DNA of 64,000 bases from Ilyobacter polytropus DSM 2926 (lineage in GTDB: Bacteria > Fusobacteriota > Fusobacteriia > Fusobacteriales > Fusobacteriaceae). This document shows positions 17,247 through 26,320 of the stretch, piece by piece (positions within the stretch are counted from its first letter, which is position 1; every line of letters starts with the position of its first letter). The notes under the pieces are model-generated. The model was given only the letters and a program-made list of their open reading frames with translations, was not told the DNA's origin and did no database searches. The stretch covers positions 1,612,001-1,676,000 of the forward strand of contig NC_014632.1 in NCBI RefSeq assembly GCF_000165505.1. Reading direction: 5' to 3'. The position numbers and the translations under genes are program-made.

Positions 17247-18341
17247 TTATACGTTAAAAAGAAATTCCATAAGATCTCCATCTTTAACAATATACTCTTT
17301 TCCTTCAAGCCTTAATACTCCAGCCTCTTGTGAGCCCTTCCAGCCGTTATTTTTCACAAATTCCTCATAAGCCACAACTTTTGCTCTTATAAAGCCCTTT
17401 TCGAAATCAGTATGAATCTCACCAGCCGCTTTAGGAGCAGTATCTCCTATTTTTATTGTCCAGGCTCTTACTTCTTTTACGCCAGCGGTAAAATAAGTCT
17501 GAAGCCCTAGAAGTTTGAATCCAGCTCTTATTAGTCTATTAAGACCTGGTTCCGTTACACCTAGTTCTTCTAAAAACATGGCTTTGTCTTCTTCATCCAT
17601 TTCCTGAAGTTCAGCCTCTACTCTCGCAGATACGATTGCAACTTCTGCATCTAAACTTTTAGCGTATTCCTTGACCTTTTCCACATACTCGTTTCCTGAT
17701 ACAAGATCATCTTCTGCAACATTAGCTGCAAACATCATTGGCTTCAATGTAAGAAACTGATATACCTTAAGTAACTGAAATTCCTCTTCTGAAAAATCTA
17801 GCGTTTGTAAAAGTTTAGATTCTTCTAAGTGAGCTTTTGATTTTTCAAGAACCGGCATTATTTTTACCGCATCTTTATTTTTTGCCTTGAGAAGTTTTGA
17901 TTGTTTTTCTATAGCTCTTTCTATAGTTTCTAAGTCAGCTAAGATAAGTTCTGAGTTAATAACCTCTATATCTCTGATAGGGTCTACAGATCCCTCTACA
18001 TGAACCACATTTTCGTCCTCAAAACATCTTACTACCTGGCATATAGCCGCTGTCGATCTTATATTTGACAAAAACTTGTTACCGAGCCCCTCTCCGTTTG
18101 CTGCCCCTTTCACAAGACCTGCTATATCTACAAATTCTACTGTTGCATGTTGAACTCTCTGAGGGTTTATTATCTCTGACAAAGCATCTAGTCTGTTGTC
18201 AGGCACTGTAACCATACCGATATTCGGTTCGATTGTACAGAATGGATAATTTGCAGCCTCTGCAGCCCCTGCCTTTGTTATGGCATTAAAGAGTGTCGAT
18301 TTTCCAACATTAGGAAGACCCACAATTCCTATTCCAATCAT
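17247..18341 (-). CDS. ychF: YchF/OLA1 family P-loop ATPase
   Basis: A 364-residue Obg-family nucleotide hydrolase associated with ribosomes and stress response. G1 motif GLPNVGKST (8-16), DIAGLVKGA (G3 region, about 71) and the C-terminal TGS domain (about 280-364). The family prefers ATP because the G4 motif deviates from NKxD; here NVAED occupies that position. Monocistronic by spacing; ATG follows TAGGAGG. Confidence 0.96.
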   Translation of the reverse strand: MIGIGIVGLPNVGKSTLFNAITKAGAAEAANYPFCTIEPNIGMVTVPDNRLDALSEIINPQRVQHATVEFVDIAGLVKGAANGEGLGNKFLSNIRSTAAICQVVRCFEDENVVHVEGSVDPIRDIEVINSELILADLETIERAIEKQSKLLKAKNKDAVKIMPVLEKSKAHLEESKLLQTLDFSEEEFQLLKVYQFLTLKPMMFAANVAEDDLVSGNEYVEKVKEYAKSLDAEVAIVSARVEAELQEMDEEDKAMFLEELGVTEPGLNRLIRAGFKLLGLQTYFTAGVKEVRAWTIKIGDTAPKAAGEIHTDFEKGFIRAKVVAYEEFVKNNGWKGSQEAGVLRLEGKEYIVKDGDLMEFLFNV

Positions 18342-18570
18342 TAAATTTCTCCTCCTAAAATATCAAAATTTTTCCTATCAATTTTATCATACATTCAAAA
18401 CTTTGTAAACCTGATCAAGTTTTCCAGAAACCTTTCCTTACAAAAGAGCTACACCTGTGATAGTCACACAATGATTCATTCTAATAGTACGGATCCATAC
18501 AAATCCGTTGAAATATAATTATAATTTATTTTTCTATTTTTTCATCTTTTTATAAAAAAGCTTGTGAAAC

Positions 18571-18605
18571 ATAAAAATCCCCGGGAGTATCCCAGGGATT
18601 TTTAT
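18571..18605 (-). terminator. Intrinsic terminator after gpmI
   Basis: An 11-bp outer stem ATAAAAATCCC/GGGATTTTTAT plus inner GGGA/TCCC hairpin separated by one mismatch, starting six nt after the gpmI stop. Confidence 0.8.
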
Positions 18606-18611
18606 GTTCAT

Positions 18612-20135
18612 TTATTTCACTATAAGTGTTTCTCCTGTCATCTCTGCAGGTTTTTCTATGTTTAATATATCTAGCATAGTTGGTGCAAGATCAGCTAACT
18701 TACCCTCTTTCACCTTAGAGTTTTTATACCTGTTTGAAATAAGTAAGAAAGGTACATCGTTTGTTGTATGAGCCGTGAAAGGTACGTGAGTCGTAGGGTC
18801 TTCCATAAGATCTACGTTTCCATGGTCTGCCGTAACAAGAAGTGCCCCGTCTTTTTGGATTACCTTATCGGCTACCTTCCCTAAACATTCATCCACAACT
18901 TCTATAGCTTTCTTAGCAGCCTCGTAGACACCTGTATGTCCTACCATGTCAGGATTTGCAAGGTTCACAACCACTACATCGTAAAGATCATTTTCAATGG
19001 CATTTACTAACCCTTCAGTTACCTCATAAGCTGACATTTCAGGCTTAAGATCATATGTAGCAACCTTCGGAGATGGTACAAGTTTTCTTTCCTCACCTTC
19101 ATACTGAGCCTCTTTTCCTCCGTTAAAGAAGAAAGTTACATGAGCGTATTTTTCAGTTTCGGCTGTTCTAAGTTGCTTAAGTCCGGCTCTAGATACAACT
19201 TCACCGAAAGTATTAACAAGCTCTTCATCTGTGTAAACTACTGCAGCCTCTATAGTAGAATCATACTGTCTCATACATGTAAACTCAACACCGATATAAT
19301 CTCTTTCAAATCCTGTAAACTCTCTATCATTTATAGCTCTGGTTATCTGTCTTGCTCTATCTGGTCTGAAGTTGAAGTTTATAAAAACATCTCCCTCTGA
19401 CAATGCCGCCCCTTCTACAACAACACTCGGGATCACAAATTCATCCGTTTCTCCCTTAGCATAGGCTGCTTCAACTGCAGATTCTGCAGATTCTGCTTTT
19501 ACCCCTTCTCCCTTAGCTATTGCATCATACGCCAGCTTAGTTCTGTCCCAGTTTGTATCTCTGTCCATAGAATAATACCTTCCAGAAACTGTAGCAATCT
19601 TACCTACTCCAATCTCCTTCATTTCATTTTCCAATGTCTTAATATAACCTATAGACGACTGAGGTGGTGTATCTCTTCCGTCTAAAAATGCATGAACATA
19701 TACTTTTTCAAGATCATATATTTTCGCCATTTTTACAAGCCCCACAAGGTGGTTTATATGAGAGTGAACTCCTCCGTCTGACAAAAGTCCCCCTAGATGA
19801 AGTGCCTTTCCACTTTCCTTCACAGAAGAATAAGCTTCTTTTAAAATTTTATTTTCAAAAAAATCTCCCTCTTTTATATCTTTACTTATTTTTACCAATG
19901 GTTGATATACCACTCTTCCAGCTCCGATATTTAGATGCCCTACTTCAGAATTTCCCATCTGACCTTCAGGAAGACCCACAGCCTCTCCTGAAGCTTTCAA
20001 TTTAGAGTTAGGATATTCTGCTATTAGTTTATTAAACACTTTAGGATTTACTTCTCTGATGGCGTTTTTTTGGTCTAAATTATCGTTTAAACCCCAACCA
20101 TCTAAAATCATTAAAACTACGGGTTTTCTACTCAT
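18612..20135 (-). CDS. gpmI: 2,3-bisphosphoglycerate-independent phosphoglycerate mutase
   Basis: Interconverts 3- and 2-phosphoglycerate using two Mn ions. The 507 residues show the alkaline-phosphatase fold: LDGWG (11-15), catalytic Ser63 in MGNSEVGHLN, DGRDTPP (about 153) and the metal-binding VTADHGNVDLM (about 439). It follows tpiA by 78 nt on the same strand, a glycolytic pair. Confidence 0.97.
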   Translation of the reverse strand: MSRKPVVLMILDGWGLNDNLDQKNAIREVNPKVFNKLIAEYPNSKLKASGEAVGLPEGQMGNSEVGHLNIGAGRVVYQPLVKISKDIKEGDFFENKILKEAYSSVKESGKALHLGGLLSDGGVHSHINHLVGLVKMAKIYDLEKVYVHAFLDGRDTPPQSSIGYIKTLENEMKEIGVGKIATVSGRYYSMDRDTNWDRTKLAYDAIAKGEGVKAESAESAVEAAYAKGETDEFVIPSVVVEGAALSEGDVFINFNFRPDRARQITRAINDREFTGFERDYIGVEFTCMRQYDSTIEAAVVYTDEELVNTFGEVVSRAGLKQLRTAETEKYAHVTFFFNGGKEAQYEGEERKLVPSPKVATYDLKPEMSAYEVTEGLVNAIENDLYDVVVVNLANPDMVGHTGVYEAAKKAIEVVDECLGKVADKVIQKDGALLVTADHGNVDLMEDPTTHVPFTAHTTNDVPFLLISNRYKNSKVKEGKLADLAPTMLDILNIEKPAEMTGETLIVK

Positions 20136-20160
20136 AATTCACCTCTCCTATTCAAGAATT

Positions 20161-20196
20161 AAGTGGTGCCATATTTTTTAAAATACAACACCACTT
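20161..20196 (-). other. Hairpin between tpiA and gpmI
   Basis: Eight-bp perfect stem AAGTGGTG/CACCACTT with a 20-nt A/T-rich loop, in the 77-nt gap. No T run follows, so it may be a processing or weak attenuation site rather than a terminator. Confidence 0.35.
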
Positions 20197-20212
20197 TCTG
20201 GTTGTTTAAATA

Positions 20213-20971
20213 TTATTTTACTCCTGCTTCTACTATTTTAGAAAAACTAGAAGCTTCTAATGATGCTCCACCTACAAGTCCTCCGTCTATGTCAGTCTGA
20301 CCCATAAGTTCAGCAGCATTTGCAGGCTTCATAGATCCTCCATACTGAATTGTTATCTCTTCTGCTACTTCTGCTCCAAACATATCAGCTAAGAAGTTTC
20401 TTATGGCCTTATGAGTTTCCTGAGCCATCTCAGGAGTAGCTGTTTTACCAGTTCCTATAGCCCATACTGGTTCATAAGCAACTACAACTTTTGCAGCTTC
20501 TTCCGCTGTCAAACCAGCCATTCCGCCTCTTAATTGTTTTTCATTAACTTCATCAGTCTTTCCACTTTCTCTATCTTCTAATTTTTCCCCTATACAAAGA
20601 ATAGGAGTTAGTCCGTTTTTAAGAGCAGCCTTTACCTTTTCATTTATGAATTCATCACATTCTTTGTAATATTCTCTTCTTTCAGAATGCCCTAGAATCA
20701 CATATTTAACCCCTATAGAAGTTAACATACTTGGAGCTATCTCTCCTGTAAATGCACCTGATTCATTTGGATTCATGTTCTGTGCAGCTATTTCTATGCC
20801 TGATCCCTCTACAGCCTTCACTGCGTCTGAAAGTGCGGTAAAAGGTACACCTAAAACTATTCCTACATTATTCATTCCCTTTACTAATTCTTTTAATTCT
20901 GTCAGCATCTCCACCGACTCTGAGTTTGTTTTGTTCATTTTCCAGTTTCCTGCTACGATTGTTTTTCTCAT
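20213..20971 (-). CDS. tpiA: Triosephosphate isomerase
   Basis: Interconverts dihydroxyacetone phosphate and glyceraldehyde 3-phosphate. The 252 residues include GNWKMNKT (8-15), catalytic His in ILGHSERR (about 95), catalytic Glu in YEPVWAIGTG (about 167) and the phosphate loop GGSMKPANA / GGLVGGASL. ATG has AGGGGG upstream. The 270 bp beyond it towards 21241 hold no gene that I can see. Confidence 0.97.
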   Translation of the reverse strand: MRKTIVAGNWKMNKTNSESVEMLTELKELVKGMNNVGIVLGVPFTALSDAVKAVEGSGIEIAAQNMNPNESGAFTGEIAPSMLTSIGVKYVILGHSERREYYKECDEFINEKVKAALKNGLTPILCIGEKLEDRESGKTDEVNEKQLRGGMAGLTAEEAAKVVVAYEPVWAIGTGKTATPEMAQETHKAIRNFLADMFGAEVAEEITIQYGGSMKPANAAELMGQTDIDGGLVGGASLEASSFSKIVEAGVK

Positions 20972-21220
20972 TAATATACCCCCTAATAATTATAACTTCT
21001 CAAAGAAATTCTAACACATTCAATGGCTTTTTTCAATTTATGCATATGGTTATATTTTAACCTCATTGTGTCCTATTTTTACTATTTATCTGAATCTTGT
21101 CATATTAAGTTAGAAAATAACTTTATTGTTCAACTTTCCCTTACAAGGATAATTATTTTAATATTCTTACTTACACCACATACTTATAAAGGATCAGAGA
21201 TCTTTTTTGCAAAAAAATTA

Positions 21221-21240
21221 TGAGTGGTAAAAACCACTCA
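21221..21240 (-). terminator. Intrinsic terminator of the rluD-to-21242 operon
   Basis: Eight-bp stem TGAGTGGT/ACCACTCA with a short A loop, directly after the last gene; on the minus strand AATTTTTTT follows. Confidence 0.75.
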
Positions 21241-21241
21241 T

Positions 21242-21853
21242 TTATGCAAATTTCCTATCTCTCATCTCTTCTTTCAAGATATTTTCATAATATCCTTCTA
21301 TATTTTCTTTTAGCTCCATTAAAAGATCGCTCATTTCGTATTCTAAAATCTCCTGTAGAACATAAGTATCTTTTGATTCCATTGCCTGGGATATATTGTT
21401 CATACATCCTTCATAGTCTTTTATTATCTCATCAAAATCTTCATACAATAGGTCCAAGGCTGTATTTTCCTTTATAGACATAAGAATATTATATATCCAG
21501 TCCAGTCCTGCCACCACTTCAAAGGATACACTAATCATTCTCAGATCATTTTCCACTTCCATTTCAAGGTCTAAAAGATCTATAGTTTCAAAATATTTTT
21601 CAATGTAAATTTCCATATCGGAAATAGCTTCTAATATTATGGTTTTAGGGCTCTTTGTGAGAATTTCAACAACATTTATTTTTTCTCCCCCCACCATGTT
21701 ATTTTCAGCCAGCAACTGCCCGTTCACATAGATGTTATATAGCATTTTACCTTCTTTTTCCAGAAGTCTATTAACCTCTTCTATTACCAGTCCTAAAGTT
21801 TTAAAATCTTTTTTTTCAAAATTTATTTTCTTGTTGTCTATCAATATATCCAT
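21242..21853 (-). CDS. Conserved-looking protein of unknown function
   Basis: A 203-residue acidic, mostly helical protein I do not recognise. It opens with a possible small beta-domain (MDILIDNKKINFEKKDF) and an immediate VEILTKSPKTII segment near residue 65. The rest is Glu/Leu/Ile-rich with likely amphipathic helices, no cysteine motif, no membrane segment and no signal peptide. I prefer the ATG at 21853, with GGGAG eight nt upstream, over an ATG at 21868 that abuts the comF stop. Last gene of the rluD-rnhB-yraN-comF operon; its context says only housekeeping. Confidence 0.75.
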   Translation of the reverse strand: MDILIDNKKINFEKKDFKTLGLVIEEVNRLLEKEGKMLYNIYVNGQLLAENNMVGGEKINVVEILTKSPKTIILEAISDMEIYIEKYFETIDLLDLEMEVENDLRMISVSFEVVAGLDWIYNILMSIKENTALDLLYEDFDEIIKDYEGCMNNISQAMESKDTYVLQEILEYEMSDLLMELKENIEGYYENILKEEMRDRKFA

Positions 21854-21868
21854 AACGTTTACTCCCAT

Positions 21869-22519
21869 CTAAAAAGATACCTTGTTATTCACTGCTGTTT
21901 TAGCTGCCGCTAAAGAGAAAACCAAAATCTTTTTAGGCTCCCCGCAGGTTTTTAAAATTTTAGTAAGCTCTCTTACTGTGCTTCCTGTGGTAACTATGTC
22001 ATCTATCAAAAGAATTCTTTTCCCATGAACCTTCAAGTTACTTTCAAAACTATTTTTTATATTTTCTTTTCTCAGCTCTTCATCAAGTAACTGGTGCATA
22101 GGTTTTGTATTTTTAACTCTTTCAACAGATTCATATGGTATTTTCAAATATTTCAAAATATCTTCTACCTGGTTAAATCCTCTTTCTCTTTTCCTTTTTA
22201 TACTTATAGGTACAGGTATTACTACATCTATTTTTTCAAATTTTATTATTTCTTTCAGATATTTTCCAGTTAAATCACCAAAAATCTGGCTTATATACCT
22301 TCTGTTCTGAAGTTTAAAAAAACCAATTAGTCTTTTTATATCTTTGTCATAATCAAAAACATAATAGTAATTTCCAGAGTTTCTAAGCGATATTTTCCTC
22401 TCTAATTTCTTATAACATTTGTGACATAGATATCTGTATTTTTCTTCAGATTTTTCACTGCAAAAGACACAGTCATTTGAAAAGAAAAAATCTCTAATAT
22501 TCAGGTTTAAGCTCTTCAT
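21869..22519 (-). CDS. comF: ComF family phosphoribosyltransferase-like protein
   Basis: A 216-residue ComF/GntX family protein linked to DNA uptake in competent bacteria. It has an N-terminal double zinc-finger (CVFC near 18, CHKC near 34) and a PRTase domain with RERGFNQVE (about 123) and the PRPP-binding loop LLIDDIVTTGSTV (about 178-190). I start at the ATG at 22519 (MKSLNLN), inside the end of the preceding zinc-ribbon gene; the open frame upstream of that encodes residues unlike the family. Confidence 0.9.
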   Translation of the reverse strand: MKSLNLNIRDFFFSNDCVFCSEKSEEKYRYLCHKCYKKLERKISLRNSGNYYYVFDYDKDIKRLIGFFKLQNRRYISQIFGDLTGKYLKEIIKFEKIDVVIPVPISIKRKRERGFNQVEDILKYLKIPYESVERVKNTKPMHQLLDEELRKENIKNSFESNLKVHGKRILLIDDIVTTGSTVRELTKILKTCGEPKKILVFSLAAAKTAVNNKVSF

Positions 22520-22685
22520 CCTTATCCAACACCTTTGCAGAATACATCTCAGTATAGCCACAGTTAAGACATATTTTAAGATAATATGTACCAAGCTCAA
22601 GTTTCAATCCAGGCGTTTTTTCCGCACAAAATGTTGTTCTCACTTGATATTTTTCATTGCCGCATTTAAGACATTTAAAATCCAA
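22494..22685 (-). CDS. Zinc-ribbon nucleic-acid-binding protein
   Basis: A 63-residue protein with two CxxC pairs: CLKCG at the N-terminus and CLNCGY at residue 38, forming a zinc ribbon. It fits the family annotated as nucleic-acid-binding zinc ribbon (PF09855-like, from memory). The start is TTG at 22685 with GGGGGG six nt upstream. It overlaps yraN by 11 nt and comF by 26 nt, so it is a true operon member. Confidence 0.8.
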   Translation of the reverse strand: MDFKCLKCGNEKYQVRTTFCAEKTPGLKLELGTYYLKICLNCGYTEMYSAKVLDKDEELKPEY

Positions 22686-23034
22686 TACTATCCCCCCAAA
22701 TTACATTTCTATTCCATATAAGTTCTTCCCTGTCAAAACTTATAAGGTCAAATCTAAACTCTGCATCCTTTAGATTTTTTTCCTGGATATACTTCATTGC
22801 AGTCAGGTATATTCTCCTTTGTTTCCTCGTGTCTACAGCATCCATCCCACTTCCAAACCTATTGCTTTTTCTATATTTAACCTCCACAAAAATAGTGACT
22901 TCATCTTTCCCCACTATAATATCTATCTCTCCATATTTACTACGAAAATTTTTTTCAAGGAAAGCATATCCCTGTTCCTTTAAAAATTCAAGTGCTTTAG
23001 CTTCATATATGTCACCCTTTTCCCTATTGTGCAT
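22675..23034 (-). CDS. yraN: YraN/UPF0102 family endonuclease-like protein
   Basis: A 119-residue protein of the restriction-endonuclease-like fold: KGDIYEAKALEFL, then NFRSKYGEIDIIV and FVEVKYR, i.e. the E...GEIDIV...EVK catalytic pattern, and a DAVDTRKQRRI helix. Commonly next to rnhB. Precise cellular role is not settled. Confidence 0.93.
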   Translation of the reverse strand: MHNREKGDIYEAKALEFLKEQGYAFLEKNFRSKYGEIDIIVGKDEVTIFVEVKYRKSNRFGSGMDAVDTRKQRRIYLTAMKYIQEKNLKDAEFRFDLISFDREELIWNRNVIWGDSIGF

Positions 23035-23113
23035 ACAATTTCATCCCCTTATTATTCCAAGGATATTCTTTTATAAATTATATACTATTTAACCATGTAT
23101 TTCAAATAATCTG

Positions 23114-23725
23114 CTAAAAAAGAGTGGGCTTTAGTATGTTCCCTAGAAAAGTTTTTCTGTGACATTGACAGGCTCCATTTTTTAATATAGCTTCCCTGTG
23201 TTGTTTTGTTCCGTAGCCTTTATGCTTTGCAAATCCATATTCAGGATATTTTTCATCATACTTCACCATGATCCTGTCTCTTGTCACCTTTGCAATTATA
23301 GAGGCTGCAGCTATAGCTAGACTTTTCCCATCCCCTTTTATTATAGGGGTTTGTCTATTGTTATATTCTCTTATTTTATGATTTCCGTCAACCAAGACAT
23401 TTTCAAAAGATATCCCCTCTTCTGAAATATCTTCTATAGCCTTTATCATCCCCATAAATGTAGCATTCAAAATATTATAATTGTCAATATCTTTTTCATT
23501 GACAACCCCTACTCCCACATGGCAGTTTTCAATTATAACATCAAAAAGAAGTTCTCTTTTTTTCTCACTTAATTTTTTAGAATCATTTATCATATCAAAT
23601 TCTTTTACATATTTTTTTATCTTTACGGCAGCTGCTACTACTGGTCCTGCAAGGGGCCCTCTCCCTGCTTCGTCTATTCCTATTATATCGCCGTATTCCA
23701 TGTCAAACTCATACATAGTATTCAA
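23114..23725 (-). CDS. rnhB: Ribonuclease HII
   Basis: Removes ribonucleotides from RNA-DNA hybrids. The 203 residues have GIDEAGRGPLAGPVVAAAV (16-34) with the catalytic Asp-Glu pair, DSKKLSEKKR (about 48) and the third and fourth carboxylates (VDGNH, AAASIIAKVTRD). The start is TTG at 23725: AGGAGG lies seven nt before it, whereas the next ATG is too far from that site. Confidence 0.95.
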   Translation of the reverse strand: MNTMYEFDMEYGDIIGIDEAGRGPLAGPVVAAAVKIKKYVKEFDMINDSKKLSEKKRELLFDVIIENCHVGVGVVNEKDIDNYNILNATFMGMIKAIEDISEEGISFENVLVDGNHKIREYNNRQTPIIKGDGKSLAIAAASIIAKVTRDRIMVKYDEKYPEYGFAKHKGYGTKQHREAILKNGACQCHRKTFLGNILKPTLF

Positions 23726-23736
23726 ATGGGTTCCTC

Positions 23737-24678
23737 CTAAATGTTAACTTTATTTATATCCAAGCCTGTTTTTTTTGCTGCGTTTTTAAAATCTTCAGGT
23801 ATCTCCCCAAATACTGTCATTTTTTCTCCACTTAAAGGGTGATGAAATTCTAACCTGTAAGCGTGAAGCATCTGCCTTTTGCATATTTTACTAGGCTTTC
23901 CATAGACCTCGTCTCCAAGTATAGGATGATTAATACTTTTCATATGAACTCTTATCTGATGAGTTCTTCCTGTTTCTATCTTTACCTCTACAAGGGAAAA
24001 ATCACCAGCCTCATCTAAAATTTTATAGTTTGAAATCGCATTTTTACCATTTTTTTGAACCACCGTCATAGTTTTTCTGTTCTTGGGATTTCTTCCTATA
24101 AGATTTTCTATTCTTCCAGTTTTTTCAGAAAATATACCCTTACATATACAAATATAAGTTTTTGAAATATCTTTATTTTTAAACATGTCTGATAATTTTA
24201 AGTGTGAAAAATCATTTTTTGCTATTACTATAAGACCACTCGTGTTCTTATCTAGCCTGTGAACAATCCCAGGTCTTATTACTCCATTTATGTTAGACAG
24301 ATCTTTTATATTGTGCATAAGGGCGTTTACCAGTGTTCCGGAATAATTTCCCGGAGCAGGGTGAACTACCATGTCCGGAGCCTTATTGATTACGACTAGA
24401 TCCTTATCTTCATAAACTTTTTCTATGGGTATATCTTGAGGTTCTATATCCAACATCTCGTCTTCAGGTATTCTCACAAGAATTTTTTCATTCCCTTTTA
24501 ATTTATTTCCACTTTTATTTTTTTCTTTTCCTTCTATTATTATATCTCTTTGCTCTATCAACTTCTGAATATAGGAACGTGTCAGGTAATCAAAAGATTC
24601 ATTTACGAAGGCGTCTAATCTTTTTCCTTTATCACTGTTCTCTGCATAAATAGTGTCTTGCTCCTTATAATTTTTCAT
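23737..24678 (-). CDS. rluD: RluD-type 23S rRNA pseudouridine synthase
   Basis: A 313-residue RluA-family enzyme. An N-terminal S4 RNA-binding domain (about 17-80) precedes the catalytic domain with the motif HRLDKNTSGLIV (about 139-150) holding the catalytic Asp, and the RTHQIRVH motif (about 240). Positions 1911/1915/1917 of 23S rRNA are the usual RluD target. First gene of the operon running down to 21242. Confidence 0.92.
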   Translation of the reverse strand: MKNYKEQDTIYAENSDKGKRLDAFVNESFDYLTRSYIQKLIEQRDIIIEGKEKNKSGNKLKGNEKILVRIPEDEMLDIEPQDIPIEKVYEDKDLVVINKAPDMVVHPAPGNYSGTLVNALMHNIKDLSNINGVIRPGIVHRLDKNTSGLIVIAKNDFSHLKLSDMFKNKDISKTYICICKGIFSEKTGRIENLIGRNPKNRKTMTVVQKNGKNAISNYKILDEAGDFSLVEVKIETGRTHQIRVHMKSINHPILGDEVYGKPSKICKRQMLHAYRLEFHHPLSGEKMTVFGEIPEDFKNAAKKTGLDINKVNI

Positions 24679-24787
24679 TGTTCACCTCTTTACTTTTATA
24701 AGAATCTAGTTTATTATAGTCTGATAATACTAATTTTATAATACGGTTTTTAAACCAACCACAATTAAAGTCAGGAGAATATCAATA

Positions 24788-25504
24788 ATGATCAGATTAA
24801 ACAATTATATCATTAAACTTTTAAAAAATAAACTTAATAGAACAGATATCGACGAGAGTAAACTCACACTTTTGAATAAGGGAAAGTTTGCAAATGCCTA
24901 TGTTTTTAGATATTGTCAAGAAAATACCGATCTCACAATAAAGGATTTTTCCCATTGTCCGTGGCCTGTGAGAATAACTGTCGGAATAATTATGACAAAG
25001 TTTGAATGTAATACACTCAAAATTTTAGAAGGTATGTCAGGAGTCGCTTCAGAAGCCTTTCTCCTAGGAAGATATACAGTTGCGTTTTCTTATATCAAAG
25101 GAACCCCCTTAGCTGAAATCCAAAAGAAGGACACAAAACTCCCTAAAGAATTTTTTATAGAATTGGAAAAAAGAATCCGAGAGATACACAAGAAAAATCT
25201 TGTACACTTAGATCTGAGAAACTTGGGAAACATTATAAAAGGTGAAGATGAAACCCCATATATAATAGATTTTCAGTCTAGTCTTGGTACAAAATATCTC
25301 CCAAAAAAATTTAGAAAAATACTAGAAGATTCTGACATTTCCGGAGTTTATAAATCCTGGAAACTGATATGTTCAGAAAATCTTGATCCAGAAAAAGAAA
25401 AATTCCTTGAAAATTTCAATAAAATTAGAAAAATCTGGATCTTCAAAGGATATCCACTTCAAAAGGCCATAAGAAGAATAAAAAGAAAAATAAATAAAAG
25501 TTAA
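24788..25504 (+). CDS. Protein/LPS-kinase-like protein
   Basis: A 238-residue single-domain kinase-fold protein. The P-loop equivalent is LLNKGKFANAYVFRY (about 28-42) and the candidate ATP-binding Lys is in LTIKDF. The catalytic loop reads HLDLRNLGN (about 140-148) and a DFQ motif replaces DFG (about 160). A very basic tail (RRIKRKINK) could bind membrane or nucleic acid. This short form resembles RIO-like or LPS core kinases (WaaP/Kdo-kinase type) rather than Ser/Thr kinases; the substrate is unknown. It is alone between divergent rluD and convergent rubrerythrin, with its own terminator. Confidence 0.75.
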   Translation: MIRLNNYIIKLLKNKLNRTDIDESKLTLLNKGKFANAYVFRYCQENTDLTIKDFSHCPWPVRITVGIIMTKFECNTLKILEGMSGVASEAFLLGRYTVAFSYIKGTPLAEIQKKDTKLPKEFFIELEKRIREIHKKNLVHLDLRNLGNIIKGEDETPYIIDFQSSLGTKYLPKKFRKILEDSDISGVYKSWKLICSENLDPEKEKFLENFNKIRKIWIFKGYPLQKAIRRIKRKINKS

Positions 25505-25517
25505 GAATATTTTTAAT

Positions 25518-25545
25518 GACCCGCTTTGATTTCAGAGACAGGGTC
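25518..25545 (+). terminator. Terminator after the kinase-like gene
   Basis: GACCC/GGGTC stem with an 18-nt loop, followed by TTTTATTTTT, 14 nt after the stop. Confidence 0.55.
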
Positions 25546-25590
25546 TTTTATTTTTCCATTTATAACTTCCTGTTCACAATAATAAAAAAA

Positions 25591-25609
25591 GCCCCTGAAT
25601 TTCAGAGGC
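25591..25609 (-). terminator. Terminator after the rubrerythrin gene
   Basis: Seven-pair stem with one mismatch (GCCTCTG/CAGGGGC on the minus strand) and a 5-nt loop, followed by TTTTTTATT. Confidence 0.7.
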
Positions 25610-25624
25610 AGTTTAAAGCAAAAA

Positions 25625-26176
25625 TTATTTTTTTGTGAAATGTCTTTCAAGTAATCCTTTAAAAGCTTTTCCGTGTCTCGCTTCATCTTTTGCCATCTCA
25701 TGAACTGTATCGTGAATAGCATCAAATCCAAGTTGTTTTGCTCTTTTAGCTATATCAAATTTACCTGAAGTTGCTCCGTATTCAGCTTCTACTCTTCTTC
25801 TAAGGTTTTCTTCTGTTGAATCAGTAACTACCTCGCCTAAAAGTTCTGCAAATTTAGCAGCATGTTCAGCCTCTTCAAAAGCGATTCTTTTGTAAGCCTC
25901 TGCCACTTCTGGGTATCCCTCTCTGTCTGCAACTCTTGACATAGCAAGATACATACCTACCTCTGTACACTCTCCAGAAAAATGAGCTCTTAGATCCCCT
26001 ATAATCTGCTCGTCACCGCACGCAAGACCCTCTCCTAAAATATGCTCAGTTGCCCAAATCATATCACCCGTTTCTTTTATTTCTTCAAATTTATCTTTTC
26101 CTGCCTTACATACTGGGCACACCTCTATACCTGCATCTAAAACTTCCCCACATACTGTACATCTGAATTTTGACAT
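25625..26176 (-). CDS. Reverse rubrerythrin (peroxidase)
   Basis: A 183-residue non-haem di-iron peroxidase for oxygen/peroxide defence in anaerobes. The rubredoxin-like centre is at the N-terminus ([12 protein letters not shown]4-CPVC, two CxxC pairs), which defines reverse rubrerythrins. The four-helix domain carries the iron ligands: [18 protein letters not shown] and [11 protein letters not shown] start at MSKFRC (26176), which has GGGAGGG eight nt upstream; the open frame runs seven codons further without a ribosome site. Confidence 0.93.
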   Translation of the reverse strand: MSKFRCTVCGEVLDAGIEVCPVCKAGKDKFEEIKETGDMIWATEHILGEGLACGDEQIIGDLRAHFSGECTEVGMYLAMSRVADREGYPEVAEAYKRIAFEEAEHAAKFAELLGEVVTDSTEENLRRRVEAEYGATSGKFDIAKRAKQLGFDAIHDTVHEMAKDEARHGKAFKGLLERHFTKK

Positions 26177-26283
26177 TATACCCTCCCAATTTTCCATTTT
26201 TGTTATAGTTACATTTTTGTACTTGTGTCAGGATTATATCCTCTGATAAACTTTTTGTCAATATATTTTTTGATTTTATACAT

Positions 26284-26315
26284 AAAAACGAGAAAGCTCA
26301 GCTTCCTCGTTTTTA
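26284..26315 (-). terminator. Terminator after the antiporter-EIIA gene
   Basis: Long stem (about 13 bp) AAAAACGAG...CTCGTTTTT enclosing AAGCT/AGCTT, immediately after the stop codon. Confidence 0.8.
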
Positions 26316-26320
26316 TGTCA

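Noticed and set aside
18500..18530. ACGGAT...ATCCGT hairpin upstream of ychF's strand neighbour as a terminator
   Set aside because: No T run on either side and no gene ends there.
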